This document shows, in pieces, positions 33,055-43,786 of a stretch of DNA of 64,000 nucleotides. The number at the start of each line of letters is the position of its first letter. The first letter of the stretch is position 1. The translations under genes and the position numbers were made by a program. The DNA lies in NCBI GenBank assembly GCA_014529385.2, contig CM043948.1:24608451-24672450 (forward strand). The letters are read 5' to 3'. The stretch is from Adiantum capillus-veneris. Lineage: Eukaryota > Streptophyta > Polypodiopsida > Polypodiales > Pteridaceae. The notes below the pieces were generated by a model that saw only the letters and a list, made by a program, of their open reading frames with translations, was not told the origin of the DNA and did no database searches.

Positions 33055-33996
33055 ATGTCAGACAAAACTCGCAAGGGTGGAAAAGCCACACTCGCCATGG
33101 AGAATGATGCAAAATCTCCAAGGAATTTGGATGCTAATCCAACCACATCGTCTACAACAACGGAAGCAATGATCATGGCTTATTTGATCTCGTTACAAGA
33201 AGCCGTCAACAAGCAAGGTGAAGAGTTACGCGCACTTGCAATGGAGAATGGTACTTTAAGAGTTCTCGTTGTGGAGAATGAGCACCTCAAGAAGGTTCTT
33301 GAAATGCAAACAACACGCTTGATGCATCTTGAGAATGAAGTTCAAGAATGTAAACGCTCTCTTGTTGACATGAATGTAGTGAAAGAGCGCTTGAGCAAAG
33401 TTGAGAGTGATCATGTATTGAAAGAGGAAACGATAGATACAATACGACATGATGTACGTGAGATGAGAAATGCATCCAAATCATGGGCTGATATATGTAA
33501 GGATAATGTGGTTTCTACATCTCCTATCACGCAAGCCGTTGTCCAAGCAAAGAATGTAGAGAATGTGGACACTCAAGAATTGCAAGAACGACAAAAACGC
33601 TAAAAGAACATCGTCATTCGTGGAATCAAGGAGGAAAGCATGGAAACACCCCAATCTCTTGCGGTTGCTATTGAAGAGTTTTTTGCTACACACTTTGGCA
33701 TGTCAGGAATCATGGCTTATGGTGCACATCGAGTTGGAAAACAAGGAGTCCCTCGCTCGGGAGAAAGACCTATTGTATGTACCATGGCTGATGAGGTAAA
33801 GAGAAAGATCATCCTTGACAATGGTTGGATCTACCTCAAAGGAACGGGTTGTAATGTATATGAGGATCGTACTCTTATGCAACAAAATGTACGTCGCAAA
33901 GCTACGAGGAAAGAAGCAAGAAGGTTAAGGTATCATCTCAAGAAGAAAAGGCACTTGAGGAGGATGCAAGTCCACCCAACAAATAAGGACACATGA
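33055..33996 (+). pseudogene. LINE-2 ORF1 protein (coiled coil plus RRM-like), one stop
   Basis: ORF1 proteins bind element RNA and act as chaperones. The first ATG is at 33055 (MSDKTRKGGK). Residues about 45-145 are a heptad-rich coiled coil (EAVNKQGEELRALAMENGTL and onward). After an in-frame TAA at 33601-33603 the same frame continues with NIVIRGIKEE, AHRVGK, RPIVCTM and NVYEDRTLMQQ, which is the order of the L1 ORF1 (Transposase_22-like) RRM and C-terminal domain, ending in a highly basic tail. The TGA at 33994-33996 overlaps the ORF2 ATG (33993-33995). Apart from the single stop it looks full length, about 313 codons. Confidence 0.85.
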
Positions 33997-36900
33997 TCTA
34001 TGAGACCAACTCACGCTTGCGAATAAGCTTTTGGAATTGTAACGGGTATCCATGGAATGCGGAAATTGGCATTGATGAGCTTACCAATGACTCCAATGTG
34101 ATACTTCTTGTCGAAACATGGGAGCATGATACGCAACGAATTCTTGGAATTGACAAATACGATGTGCATTCTTTGATGTGGGCCAAAAATGCAAAGCAAC
34201 GAAGAGGCCAAGGAGGCGTAGCATGTATGACCAAAAAGGGTTTGAAAGATGTTTCCATTGTCAAAGAAGATAAGTATAAACGCTACTTATGGCTGAAAAT
34301 CAGCCCACCAAATGGTCAAGTCATGTTTGTGGCCGGCTGCTACATTCCTCACTATGACTCCAACTTTTATGCTCGCTTGAATATGGATAGAGATCAGCCC
34401 TTTGTTGAACTAGAGGAAGACATTGCTCATTACAAGGATCAAGGTGAAGTCATTGTTTTTGGAGACATGAATGCTCGCACAAATATGTTACAACACGACA
34501 CACAACAAGTCGACATGCCGCATGTATCAAGAAGAGTGGATGACTCATATATGTATAATCGAAGTTCTAATGATGCAAAAGAAGTGGATCACTATGGAAA
34601 GTCACTTCTACATATGTGCAATAGTACCGGAATGCTCATTGCAAATGGTGTATCTCTATGGCAAGGCACCAATGACTTTACATGTAGAAAGAACAATGGT
34701 GCTAGCGTGATTGACTATATGTTGTTCTCAAAAGCCACTTTAGAATGCATACAAAGCTTTACACTTGGTGAATGGAATCCGGAATCGGATCATAGGATGT
34801 TATGTATTGACCTCAAGTGTGGTAAACGGCCCGAGCATGTAGCCTCCAATCATGATGTGAATCATTTGTACCTACGTCTAGACTTCAAACAAGCACTTAT
34901 ATATGCTGATATGGTGGACCAAATGTTAAGCATGATAGAGCATCAAGGGAGCCCAACATTAGAATGCAAGTGGAAAGTTTTCAAAGACGTAATTTTCTCT
35001 TGTGCGAAGGAATGCTTTTCGGCGAATCACATGTCTTGCAAAAGGTCTAAGAAGGGTAGCACCAAGAAGAAATGGTTTGACATGGAATGTAGTCAAGCCC
35101 GAAAACACTTGCTAAGATTGGATGCAATCAAAGACAAGGAAGTTTACTTGGAATGTTCACACACATACAAAGCACTTGTTCAAAAGAAGAGGAGAAGGTG
35201 GGAAGTCGAAAAACAACTTCTTTTAGCACAAGAGAAAGCACATGCATGTGGCAAGTTTTGGCAAAATCTAAAAGACAAGCGCGTTGAGAGCTTTGGTGAC
35301 TTGACTCTTGAGGATATGTATATGCATTGTAAGAACCTCTATGAGCAACCCAATGTTGATAAGATGGAGGGTTGTAGCTCCCTTCCATTTATGTCTCCCT
35401 TCTTTACCATTGAAAATGTATGCCGCGCGCTTGAGAAACTTGCTACTCACAAGGCAGGTGACCTTCAAGGTATCAAGGCTGAAATGATTAAATGGACAAG
35501 CAAGAAAACACGATATTGGATATGTGATATGTTTAACCTTGCACTTCAGTATGGCATGCCTCATGATTGGAGTGCAAATTGGATCAAACCTTTGCACAAA
35601 GGAGGAGATGTAAACAATGTGAACAACTATCGCACTATAATGGTTGGTTCTTTGATGGCAAAGTTATTTGGATGTATCATGGAGATGAAGATAAGTGAAT
35701 GGGCTGAAAAGAATGGCAAACGTGCGCTTGGCAAGCAGGTTTTTGAAGCATCATAGCACTATTGATCACCTTGTCACTCTTCGAGTTCTTATGGAAGCGT
35801 CTCGATTGAAAGGAAAAAAGTTGTATTGTTGCTTTGTGGATTTCAAGAAAGCTTTTGACATGGTACCGCGAGGAAATCTTTGGAGACGTATGCAAAGCCT
35901 TCAAGTGCCGAGAGAATTTATGCATGCAGTCTTTCGCATCTACCAAAAAGTGATATGTCGATTACGTATGGGAGATGGAATTTTAGAATTTTTTGCAAGC
36001 ACTATTGGTGTCAAACAAGGATGCCCACTTTCCCCAACCCTCTTTGGGCTACTCATTGATGAATTGGAATACATGGTTCTTGATTTTATGCAACAAGAAG
36101 GAATAGAAGAGGTTAAGATTGGAAATGTGGTGATCATGCTTTTGCTTTATGCCAATGATGTAGTGCTCTTGGCACATACCTTAGAAGATGCACAAAAGCT
36201 TATGAGTGTCTTGGAACGCTTTTTGCATACATAGCGGGCTGATCGTGAATGGATCCAAAACCAAGGTTATGCTTGTAAAGACCCTCAATGACGAAAATCC
36301 ATGCATTGTATACAACAATGAGAAACTTGAAGTGGTAGATCACTTCAAGTACCTTGGCCTTGAGGTTCCATCCAATCATAAATGGAAGGATTGTGCAATG
36401 CATCGCTTGGAAGCCGGAAAGAGGGCTTATTATGCATTTGAGAACATGTGCAATGCAGGAGAGATCAAGTGTTGGGCTCTCAAAAAGTACCTCTTTGACA
36501 CATTGGTGACACCGGTGCTTCTTTATGGAGTGGAGGTGTGGGGTGGAAGCATCGGGAAGTCTACTTGGAAAGAGTTTGAGAATGTCCAAAAGCGTTTTCT
36601 CACCAACTTTCTCCAAGTCAAGACACAAACACCCTACATGCTCTTACTTCTTGAGTCCGGATCGCTTCCCATTGAGGTCTTGGGCATGGAAAGGGTTGTG
36701 GAGTACATGCGTAAGACACAACGTAGCCCTTTGCATCGACTTCCTAGAATCGCATATGAAGCAAGTGAAAAGGTTCAAAAGACATGCAAGAGCAAAATAC
36801 TAAGTTCGGGGTGGATGCTTGATATCAAGAAATGGTTTGGAAGATGGGATGCATGTCACTTGGTCAAGGATGCATCGATCGACTCCCAAGTTAATGAGGC

Positions 36901-37372
36901 CTTCTTACAACGCCAATGTATCATGGCTTGGGAGAAATCCGGAGGTTCTCGCTTTAGCCATTACACCACACACGTTGCCCCAAACTACAAATCTCTCTTC
37001 TTCTCGGAACAAGGTAACCGAACCCATTCCTACATCCTTGAGCCCATCCCGTTGAGTGCGATCCGCACCATTGCCTCCATTCGTCTTAGCTCCCATTCTC
37101 TACGCTGCGAGACAGGACGTTGGGGCACTGGCGAGGAGTGTCATCGACTTTGCACCTTATGCCCTCGTCAAGTGCGAGAGAGTGAGTACCACACACTACT
37201 TGAGTGCTCAGCTTTTGACCACATTAGGTCCTCTTTTCCCCATATATTCAGCCATGAGCTCTCCCTACATACCTTCCTCTCCCAACCACGATGTGGACTC
37301 TCTATTGTGACGCTCATTTCAGCCATTTTTGAGCATCGAGAGTCACTTATGAACTCCACTCACACCACGTGA
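33993..37372 (+). pseudogene. LINE-2 ORF2: endonuclease and reverse transcriptase
   Basis: Endonuclease (33993 to about 34840) has ISFWNCNG, LLVETW, VFGDMNAR, SVIDYML and ESDHRM, so all catalytic blocks are present. A basic linker (KRSKKGSTKKKW) leads to RT: AGDLQGIKAEM, WIKPLHKGG, then (after a frameshift near 35740) CCFVDFKKAFDMVP, GVKQGCPLSPTLF and LLYANDVVLLAHT. The canonical YADD reads YAND, so one catalytic aspartate is lost by a single base change. A second frameshift occurs near 36215. The C-terminal part has LYGVEVWGG, ETGRWG and CTLCPRQVRESEYHTLLEC, a CCHC-like motif. Natural stop TGA at 37370-37372. Confidence 0.9.
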
Positions 37373-37440
37373 CATGTTCATTTGGTCCCATAGGTCATAT
37401 TTGACCTCCCAGGACGATAATAGAACTATCTATCTATCTA

Positions 37441-37444
<4 letters not shown>

Positions 37445-37524
<80 letters not shown>

Positions 37525-37585
37525 ACTATGTGTGTGTGTGTGTGTGTGTGTGCGGGAGAGTATACCCCCCTCTCATGCTTGGTCC

Positions 37586-37640
<55 letters not shown>
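37445..37640. repeat. (CT)n, (GT)n and LTR-derived block between two LINE copies
   Basis: (CTAT)n then (CT)n at 37445-37520, CTTTGCACTATGTG and (GT)n to 37552, TATACCCCCCTCTCATGC, and (CT)n at 37589-37640. Third copy of the block described at 32550-32794. Confidence 0.9.
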
Positions 37641-37643
<3 letters not shown>

Positions 37644-38286
37644 TCACCTCACCAAGACGGTCAAGAATCAAGTGCAAGAAGTCATCCTGCACAAGGTCGA
37701 CAATTGTGTGGCATCCATGCTACTCGAACAACAACGACAAGATAGTATATCTCTCAATGTTCACATTGGTGGGCTTCCAAGTAACTGGCAAGGTGAGGGG
37801 GATCTCAACAACGAGTCCTTTGCACGCATCCAATCCGCAACCCACATGATACAGTGGGATCTAGCCACAATCAACTCCCTTACACACAAACATTGTACAA
37901 ACCATGCAATCATCACTTTCCAGTCCAAGGCGGACCGAATCAAACTCCTCAAGCAATCGAGGCTTCTTAAAGACAATAAAATCTAGTTTGCAGAATACCT
38001 TACTCCCGCCCAACTCAAGCAGAAGAAGGCAGAACTACAAAAGATGTGAGAGGCATGCACTATAGGAAAATGGACAGTTTATAGAGGAGGCAAATCCATT
38101 ATCCAGGAGTTTGGAACTCCCAAACCGGCTCCCTCCTTATCACCCATCCTTAGGCTTTGTTCATTTTATCTTTGCTTTTTATTCACCCCTTGATGGATCC
38201 TCAGTCCTTAACTGAGATGTATTTGACAATGTACTGTTTTTGTGTTCAGTCCCATAGGTCATATCTGACCTCCATGGACGATGATT

Positions 38287-38290
<4 letters not shown>
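37641..38290 (+). mobile_element. ORF1-only LINE derivative (HAL1-like)
   Basis: This 650-bp block lies between two (CT)n runs. It carries an ORF1-type frame but no endonuclease or RT, and ends with about 40 bp (38249-38288: GTCCCATAGGTCATAT, TGACCTCC, GGACGAT) that is also the 3' tail of LINE-2 (37385-37425). A shared 3' end with a truncated coding part is the pattern of a non-autonomous partner mobilised by the LINE. Alternatively it is the 5'-truncated, internally deleted copy of a related LINE. Confidence 0.65.
37653..38195 (+). pseudogene. ORF1-like RNA-binding frame of the short LINE derivative
   Basis: The open frame contains VHIGGLPSNW, HAIITFQSKADRIKLLKQSR (RRM-like beta and helix pieces) and, past an in-frame TAG at 37984, EYLTPAQLKQKKAELQKM and GKWTVYRGGKSII. 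The last two match the C-terminal pattern of plant LINE ORF1 proteins (LTPxQ...RR..L...., K..FFRGDKL). A second stop (TGA, 38046-38048) interrupts it. No coiled coil precedes it, unlike LINE-2 ORF1, and the two proteins are clearly different in sequence. Confidence 0.6.
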
Positions 38291-38342
<52 letters not shown>

Positions 38343-39006
38343 TTATTTAATTATTTCATTTGGACATGTGTCCTCTTTTTGCTCTTTGAGAGAAAGAACT
38401 TAATTATTTATTTTTATGAATCTAAATTCTAATTGGACCCCTTTAAAACCTATCCAATAGGATTCAAGCACATCATGAGGGTCACATGTGGAGGATCATT
38501 TGAACCTGTGTCTTTTATGCTTATTAAGTCATTAGGTTTGAATTGAATACTTCAAGCACTTAGTCAATCAAGCGCAGAAACATTGATGACTCTTGAAATT
38601 TTATCTTTGAATTGAACACTTCAAGAACCTTAGTCATTTAAGCATGTGAGAAGCACCTCAAGATTTTGGGAAAGGTTTCCACTATCACCACTTAGCAACC
38701 CGACAAGCACATCATGCTTGGGTAGGATTCCCACCTCAAGGTCATCCCTAGCTTGCTTAAGGTCAAAGGACTTTTTAACACTAAATTTTGGAGGTCTTTA
38801 ATGAAGATAACCGTAAGGTCTTTAAGGCATTGCTCTTTAACAGACCATCTCTCATTTGGATCCCTTTAACATTGGCCCCATGTTGAGACAGATCCATAAT
38901 CACATGTCTATATTCTAACCCTTGTTCTCGTTTATTCTCCCACATTAAATGATCAGTTTGATATGAGAAAATCATTTGTGTTGGTTAGATATTAGATTTT
39001 ATGACA
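38285..39006 (-). repeat. gypsy-1 5' LTR, proximal part
   Basis: After (CT)n at 38289-38338 the sequence from ATTATTTAATTATTTC matches 18513-19188 to its end. The outer end on the minus strand is TGTCATAAAATC at 39006, flanked by CAACA at 39007-39011. Confidence 0.88.
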
Positions 39007-39011
39007 CAACA
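39007..39011. repeat. Target-site duplication of gypsy-1, right copy (CAACA)
   Basis: Identical to 5747-5751; marks the outer limit of the 33-kb composite. Confidence 0.8.
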
Positions 39012-39160
39012 TAACTCCATCATTCAACAAAATCTGTGACATCAATAAAGCGGACACAAATTTGTCCATAGCTCTCACCCCATGTTTCTAAAAAGCCATC
39101 AAATTTTTTTCACATCACCTGCAACTCATACACTTCCCATGCATTCAATCTAGCACCAAT

Positions 39161-39706
39161 TTGCATGCATCTACACACATTTACATCTTAGGCGCACCTA
39201 AGATAAAATTTGCCAAAATTGTGCTTTTTAGTGCTCTTTTTTGCCTTATTAGCTTTTCTACTTGGTTGGGACTTGCTGGAATTGGTATGACCAACAAATT
39301 TGAAGATAATTTTTCAACTTCACTGTCATCTACTTTAGGAGCTCCAAAGAATAATACCATGAAAGAAAAGTTGGCCAAGCTTCCACCATATGAGATCAAG
39401 GAAGACTCACTAAAAGAAGCAAACGTCACATGGCTTGCAAAGGAGCAACTAGAAATTCAGCATGTCATTTTCTACCATGGCACCTTCAAAAGCGCTCAAG
39501 GATCCAAAGTAGAAGTCCAAATGTTTCCAAAGGAAGCTCAAGACCTTGCCAAAGAAGAGGCAGTCACGCTACTCTGGGAGAAAATTTGCCTCAAGGACTA
39601 CATAGAGCTGGAGCCCTGCGGTGTGGACTGTAAGAGGGCTTATGAGCTCTTACACAGCATCACAGAAGAAGGGGTGGAGTGGGGGGGCCAACCATTTTAT
39701 ATTTGA
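39161..39706 (+). pseudogene. Unrecognised ORF, probably element-derived
   Basis: An open frame runs to TGA at 39707-39709 or nearby. The first plausible ATG is in MTNKFEDN at about 39287. The protein is about 140 residues, charged, with KLPPYEIKEDSLKEAN, then EQLEIQHVIFYHGTF and WEKICLKDYIELEPCGVDC. A second frame (39679-39864) continues the theme after a shift (LNDSLIEVNITEDQAVDAL). No domain is recognised. It is followed by Lys/Pro/Glu-rich broken frames up to 41.6 kb, as if one long, decayed gene spanned 39.2-41.6 kb. It lies directly outside gypsy-1, so it is part of the older substrate. Confidence 0.3.
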
Positions 39707-39889
39707 ATGACTCCTTGATCGAAGTAAACATCACAGAGGATCAAGCAGTAGATGCCCTAAAGCTACAGAAAGGTGGAAAACCAATAAGAGACCAAAAACT
39801 GCCCGAAAAAACCGACATCTTCACCAGTATATCAACATTATTCTCTGATCTAAATCAAAAATAGATAGAGTGGGCACTTAGGCTCTATC

Positions 39890-41580
39890 ATCAACACTTT
39901 TTTTCAATACCAAGCAACCTCCCAGATACACGGTTTTGAATCATGCCGTGGCTTCCACATTCACTCAAGCATCAAGGAAAGAGGGCTGACAGAAGTAAAC
40001 CATGCCCAATATGTTTACACAACCCTCACTCATGTAAAAAATCCAGAGAACATAACTTTCTTGGGAGATCCAAAAGTACTAACACACAGATAGCCTATCA
40101 TGCTATCGGCCAGGCAGAGAATCTACCACCTACCCCGAAGCAAAATTTATGGCTACTAAAAAAGAATGATGATGAGGAAGAAGTAAAAACTAGAGCTCCA
40201 CCAATGGCCACAAGAGTGAGGACAAGATTAGTCAGTGTCCCAAGCCAAGAGACTACTACCACAACAAAGGTAGCTAAAAGCAACAAAGAGGAAGAATAAA
40301 AGGAGGAGAAAGACACTCCTCTCGAAGGAAGAACAAAGAAAAAGGAAAAGCTAAAGTAGAGGAACCATAAAAGCAGCCAAGACCTATAGCACCAATAGAG
40401 GAACCAGCCCAAAAAGCAACAAGAGTAGAGAGGGAAATGACAACTTTTGAGCTTGACAGACGACTCAAAGGAGACTTTGAGGAGAAATGGAAACCATCCC
40501 CCACGAAGTTCAAATTTTGAACAAAGAACCCCATGTATAATCTAAATGATGATCCTATGTCAGGATTAGAACATCTCCATCGGCAAGAAGAACGACAAAG
40601 AGATCAGGAGAAGGCACAAGACAAAGAGAAAACATCACCAAGAGAGGACTCACCACCAGAACATGAAAAGACTCAAGAAGGGGTTCCACACTTCACTCCT
40701 CAAAGAGAGAAACCACAACCAAAGTAAAGTACTCTAGATTTTGGAAATATAGAAACACAGACCAAACCACCCAAGGAGTCTAAAAAGGAGCAAGTGGATA
40801 AGTCAAACAAAGCCCTCCCAATAGAGACTCCAGGCGCACAAACAAATTAGATGGATGAACCAATCACAAACAAAGCTCCTGACACATCATAGGATCAACT
40901 TGAAGCAAAACTTGAAGCAAGCCACTCAAGAAACTTGGAAAGTCTAGAGTACATAGACGAATATGCCCAGTATGCGCATGATGTGGTGGACAAAATGAGA
41001 GATGAGATCTATGCTTTCCACCAACAGCTCCACAATTTGTATCTGCATCTACAACACTCAAATGACAGGATCGACATTGCAAACACTTGTAATAAAGCAT
41101 ACAAAGAAGCCATGGAATTCAAAGAGAAGGAACTCGCCGAACTAACTACAAAGTTGGTAGCGGCCTTGGAAGCTCTTCAAACAAAGAATCAGCAGGAAGA
41201 GCAATAGTTCACCAAAGCAACCACAACTTTACAAGAGTCAGTTTCCACAATACAACGGTTATAGATCCATCTAAATATTGCAAATACCCAGCTGGCAACG
41301 TCAAAATCTCGTTGCCAAGTACATTGCTAAATCAGCTCAAGGACAACCCCATAGTGGCCAGGAACAGATGAGGCATATAAAGCTACGGAATAGAAAATTA
41401 TATACCTCAAAATGGAGCTAAAGCTAGATCAAATGCAAAGAAGGGAACCCTCCATTGGTTTTATGTAGCGGGATGAGAGATACCAAAAAGAAATTGAGCA
41501 ACTCAAAGATGAACTGAGCAAAGCATAAGAGGCTCCCAAGGTGCATGTAACCACATCAGGGGAAGAACAAGCTGATTGAA
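39890..41580 (+). pseudogene. Broken Lys/Glu/Pro-rich and coiled-coil frames
   Basis: Frames at 39943-40299, 40533-40727 and 40935-41207 share low-complexity composition: Thr/Lys/Glu-rich (KTRAPPMATRVRTR; DKEKTSPREDSPPEHEK) and then a helix-rich stretch (LEYIDEYAQYAHDVVDKMRDEIYAFHQQLHNL...KEKELAELTTKL) with heptad-like spacing suggesting a coiled coil. Multiple stops break the series. I do not recognise the family; a decayed structural ORF of a retroelement is plausible because of its company. Confidence 0.3.
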
Positions 41581-42112
41581 CAATGGGAGATAAAGATGCC
41601 CTAAAATCATGTGTAGAGGTGTCCCTCTTTACCCTTTTGGGTGTTACACCTCATGTAGTGCGCCCATGCTCATAGTCAACATACCATAAGAGACGGGTCC
41701 ATGGAAATGTTCATTTATGGGCATACATACACATACACATACACATGCACATACATGCCCATGCACATGCATACATATGCATACCTTAGACTTAGGAATT
41801 AACTTATTAACACTAGGATGAAAATTAATTGTCTGGAGTGAGCTTGGATTATTATGATTTAATTCTCAAAGTTGCTATTAAAAGAAGGGCTTGAGGATGA
41901 CAAGTTAAGACGTCAAATGCACACACCTACTATATTTAGTAGTTTTTGGATCGGACATCCATTCTTATGAACATTCAGGACAGGGTAGATTTTGACGAGA
42001 CGGTCGCCTCTAAGTGGGTGTAAGCACCTCAATTTTTTTTTTTATGACGAGAATGGCCTGATATGAATTCCTTTACATACGAATCGCCTCTCTAAGGGTG
42101 GCAGAGACCCAA
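41581..42112. other. Intergenic stretch with CATACA-type repeats
   Basis: No coding signal. Short imperfect repeats of CACATACA/CATGCA type occur at 41717-41783. It abuts the inverted integrase fragment at 42113. Confidence 0.5.
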
Positions 42113-43455
42113 CTTGAAGAATTGAGATGTCCTCATCTCAAAGGTAAGTCCAAATGATCTTTAAGGAGAGTTATTTCTTCTTCCTATGTTGCATCTTCGT
42201 CAGAGAAATCTTTCCATTTGAAGAGGTGTTCGATGATGCTTCTGTTCCTAAGTTTTCTCTCTTGTGTTTCTAGGATATTGTCAGGTTGAAGCTCAAGGAC
42301 TCCTTGGGTTGGAAAAACTATTTGTTTGATATCCAAAAGTTGATCGGGGTTAGAAACATCAAGTTTTAATATCCTAACATGGAAGACATCATGAACTTTG
42401 AGGTTAGAAGGTAGCCTTAGCTTGTAATCTTGATCACTTATCGCTTTGACAATCTCATAGGGTCTGCAGTATCTTGGGTTGAGCTTCTTATACTTTCCCA
42501 AGGATAGGTTTCTTTTCTTGGGCCTGACCCTAAGGAATACCTTGTCTCCTTCTTTAAAGACTCGATCTGATCTCTTCTTATCTGCATAATATTTTTGTCT
42601 GTCCCGAGCGGCTTGAATATCCTTATGAATCTCTTTAGTCTGGGCTTCCATGTCTTTGGGCATTTTCTTTGAGACTCATACCTTGATACTAGGATCTATG
42701 AAGTTTAACGGAGCCAAACCTTCTTGTCCATAAAGAGCCTTAAATGGTGACATGCCTATGCTTCTATGGTCAGAGGCATTATAAGCATATTCAACCAAAG
42801 AAAGATATTGGATCCATTTCTTTGGTTCCTGTGAACAATATGCTCTAAGAATGCCCTCAATCACCTAGTTTACTCTTTCAATCTGACCATCTAACTGAGG
42901 ATGATATGTTATGCAAAAATACAGTTGTGTCCCCATGGCATGAAAGAGTGAAGTCCAAAACTTTGAGGTAAATTTTTCATCCCTGTCGTCGCTAACAATT
43001 GTCTTAGGTAAACCATGAAGTCTAAAGATTTCCTTTATAAAGATTCGGCTATATGAGAGGCAATGAAGGTAGTTTTTGCTCGCAGGCATCAACTGAGCTC
43101 CCTTAGTAAATATATCAACAACAACAAATACTGAATCATAGCCTCTAACAGAGGGTAATCCTGTGACAAACTCCATACTGATACATTTCCATTTCATTTG
43201 AGGTATATCAAGAGGTTGAAGTTTTCCAGGTAGTTTGATTCTTTCAGCTTTAATCTATTGGCAAGAGAGACATTGCTTCACATATTGAAGAACATCCCCC
43301 TTCATTCCTGGCCAAAAGCAGATTCTTCTAACAGCATTTAAGGTCTTTGTATACCCATGGTGTCTTGAAGTTGGGCTATCATGATCCTCAAATAGGATTT
43401 CTTTCTTCAATGTTTGGGTCCTTAGGTACACAGAATTTGTTGAAAATAAAGACAA
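42113..43455 (-). pseudogene. Chromodomain Gypsy integrase fragment, inverted relative to gypsy-3
   Basis: Minus-strand pieces in order: zinc-binding region with GYTKTLNAVRRICFWPGMKGDV and CLSCQ (43255-43455); core with KCISMEFVTGLPSVRGYDSVFVVVD and HPQLDGQIERVN (42865-43197; the usual VDRL/TKxAH and HPQTDGQTERVN); SPFKALYGQE (42676-42864); GDKVFLRVRPKKR, SLGKYKKLNPRYCRPYEI and chromodomain start IIEHLFKWKDF (42184-42663). It is the same family as 48880-50140 in opposite orientation and less damaged by stops. The block is truncated on its upstream side at about 43455. Confidence 0.88.
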
Positions 43456-43786
43456 CTTAATTCTTCAAGTTGGGGACCTCACACGTTGTATCAAAGCCTA
43501 GGTTTGGACTGGAAAAATCATTATTGTTTGAAAATTTGGAAAATTGAATTGGAGACTTAAGTTCAATAACTTACCAACATCGATGTTTCAAGAAGATGAA
43601 GACGCTAAGTATCGCAAGTTCAAGACCTTTGAGATAATGTATTTTGAGGCTTGTCACTCTTCAAATTTTTCTTTTTGATACAACATGATGAAAATTTTGA
43701 TGAAGGCTTTCTCTCCTCCATCAACAAGAATCCAAAGGGGATGGGAACTCGTGTGAGACTGCAAAGGTGGCATCTTCTACATCAAT

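Larger units (their letters stand above)
32795..37444 (+). mobile_element. LINE-2: two-ORF non-LTR retrotransposon
   Basis: A 5' untranslated region (32795-33054) is followed by ORF1 (coiled coil plus nucleic-acid-binding region), then ORF2 (APE-like endonuclease, reverse transcriptase, C-terminal Cys/His motif) and a short 3' tail ending in (CTAT)n merging into (CT)n. Damage is limited: one in-frame stop in ORF1 and two frameshifts in ORF2. It sits in the (CT)n of the gypsy-1 5' LTR. The protein style differs from LINE-1 and from common angiosperm L1; the clade was not determined. Confidence 0.88.
5752..39006 (-). mobile_element. gypsy-1: nested-in Ty3/Gypsy retrotransposon, 33 kb span
   Basis: Minus strand order: 5' LTR (39006 down to 31753, split by LINEs), primer-binding site, gag, protease, RT/RNase H remnant, integrase (split by gypsy-2), purine-rich tract, 3' LTR (19188 down to 5752, split by a Copia). 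The two LTRs share long blocks: 5760-6252 matches 31757-32350, and 18215-19188 matches 32345-32550 plus 38285-39006. Outer ends are TG/CA-like (one base of each inner end altered) and are flanked by CAACA on both sides. The coding region is full of stops and the RT palm core is missing, so this is an old element and the container for everything between. Confidence 0.9.
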
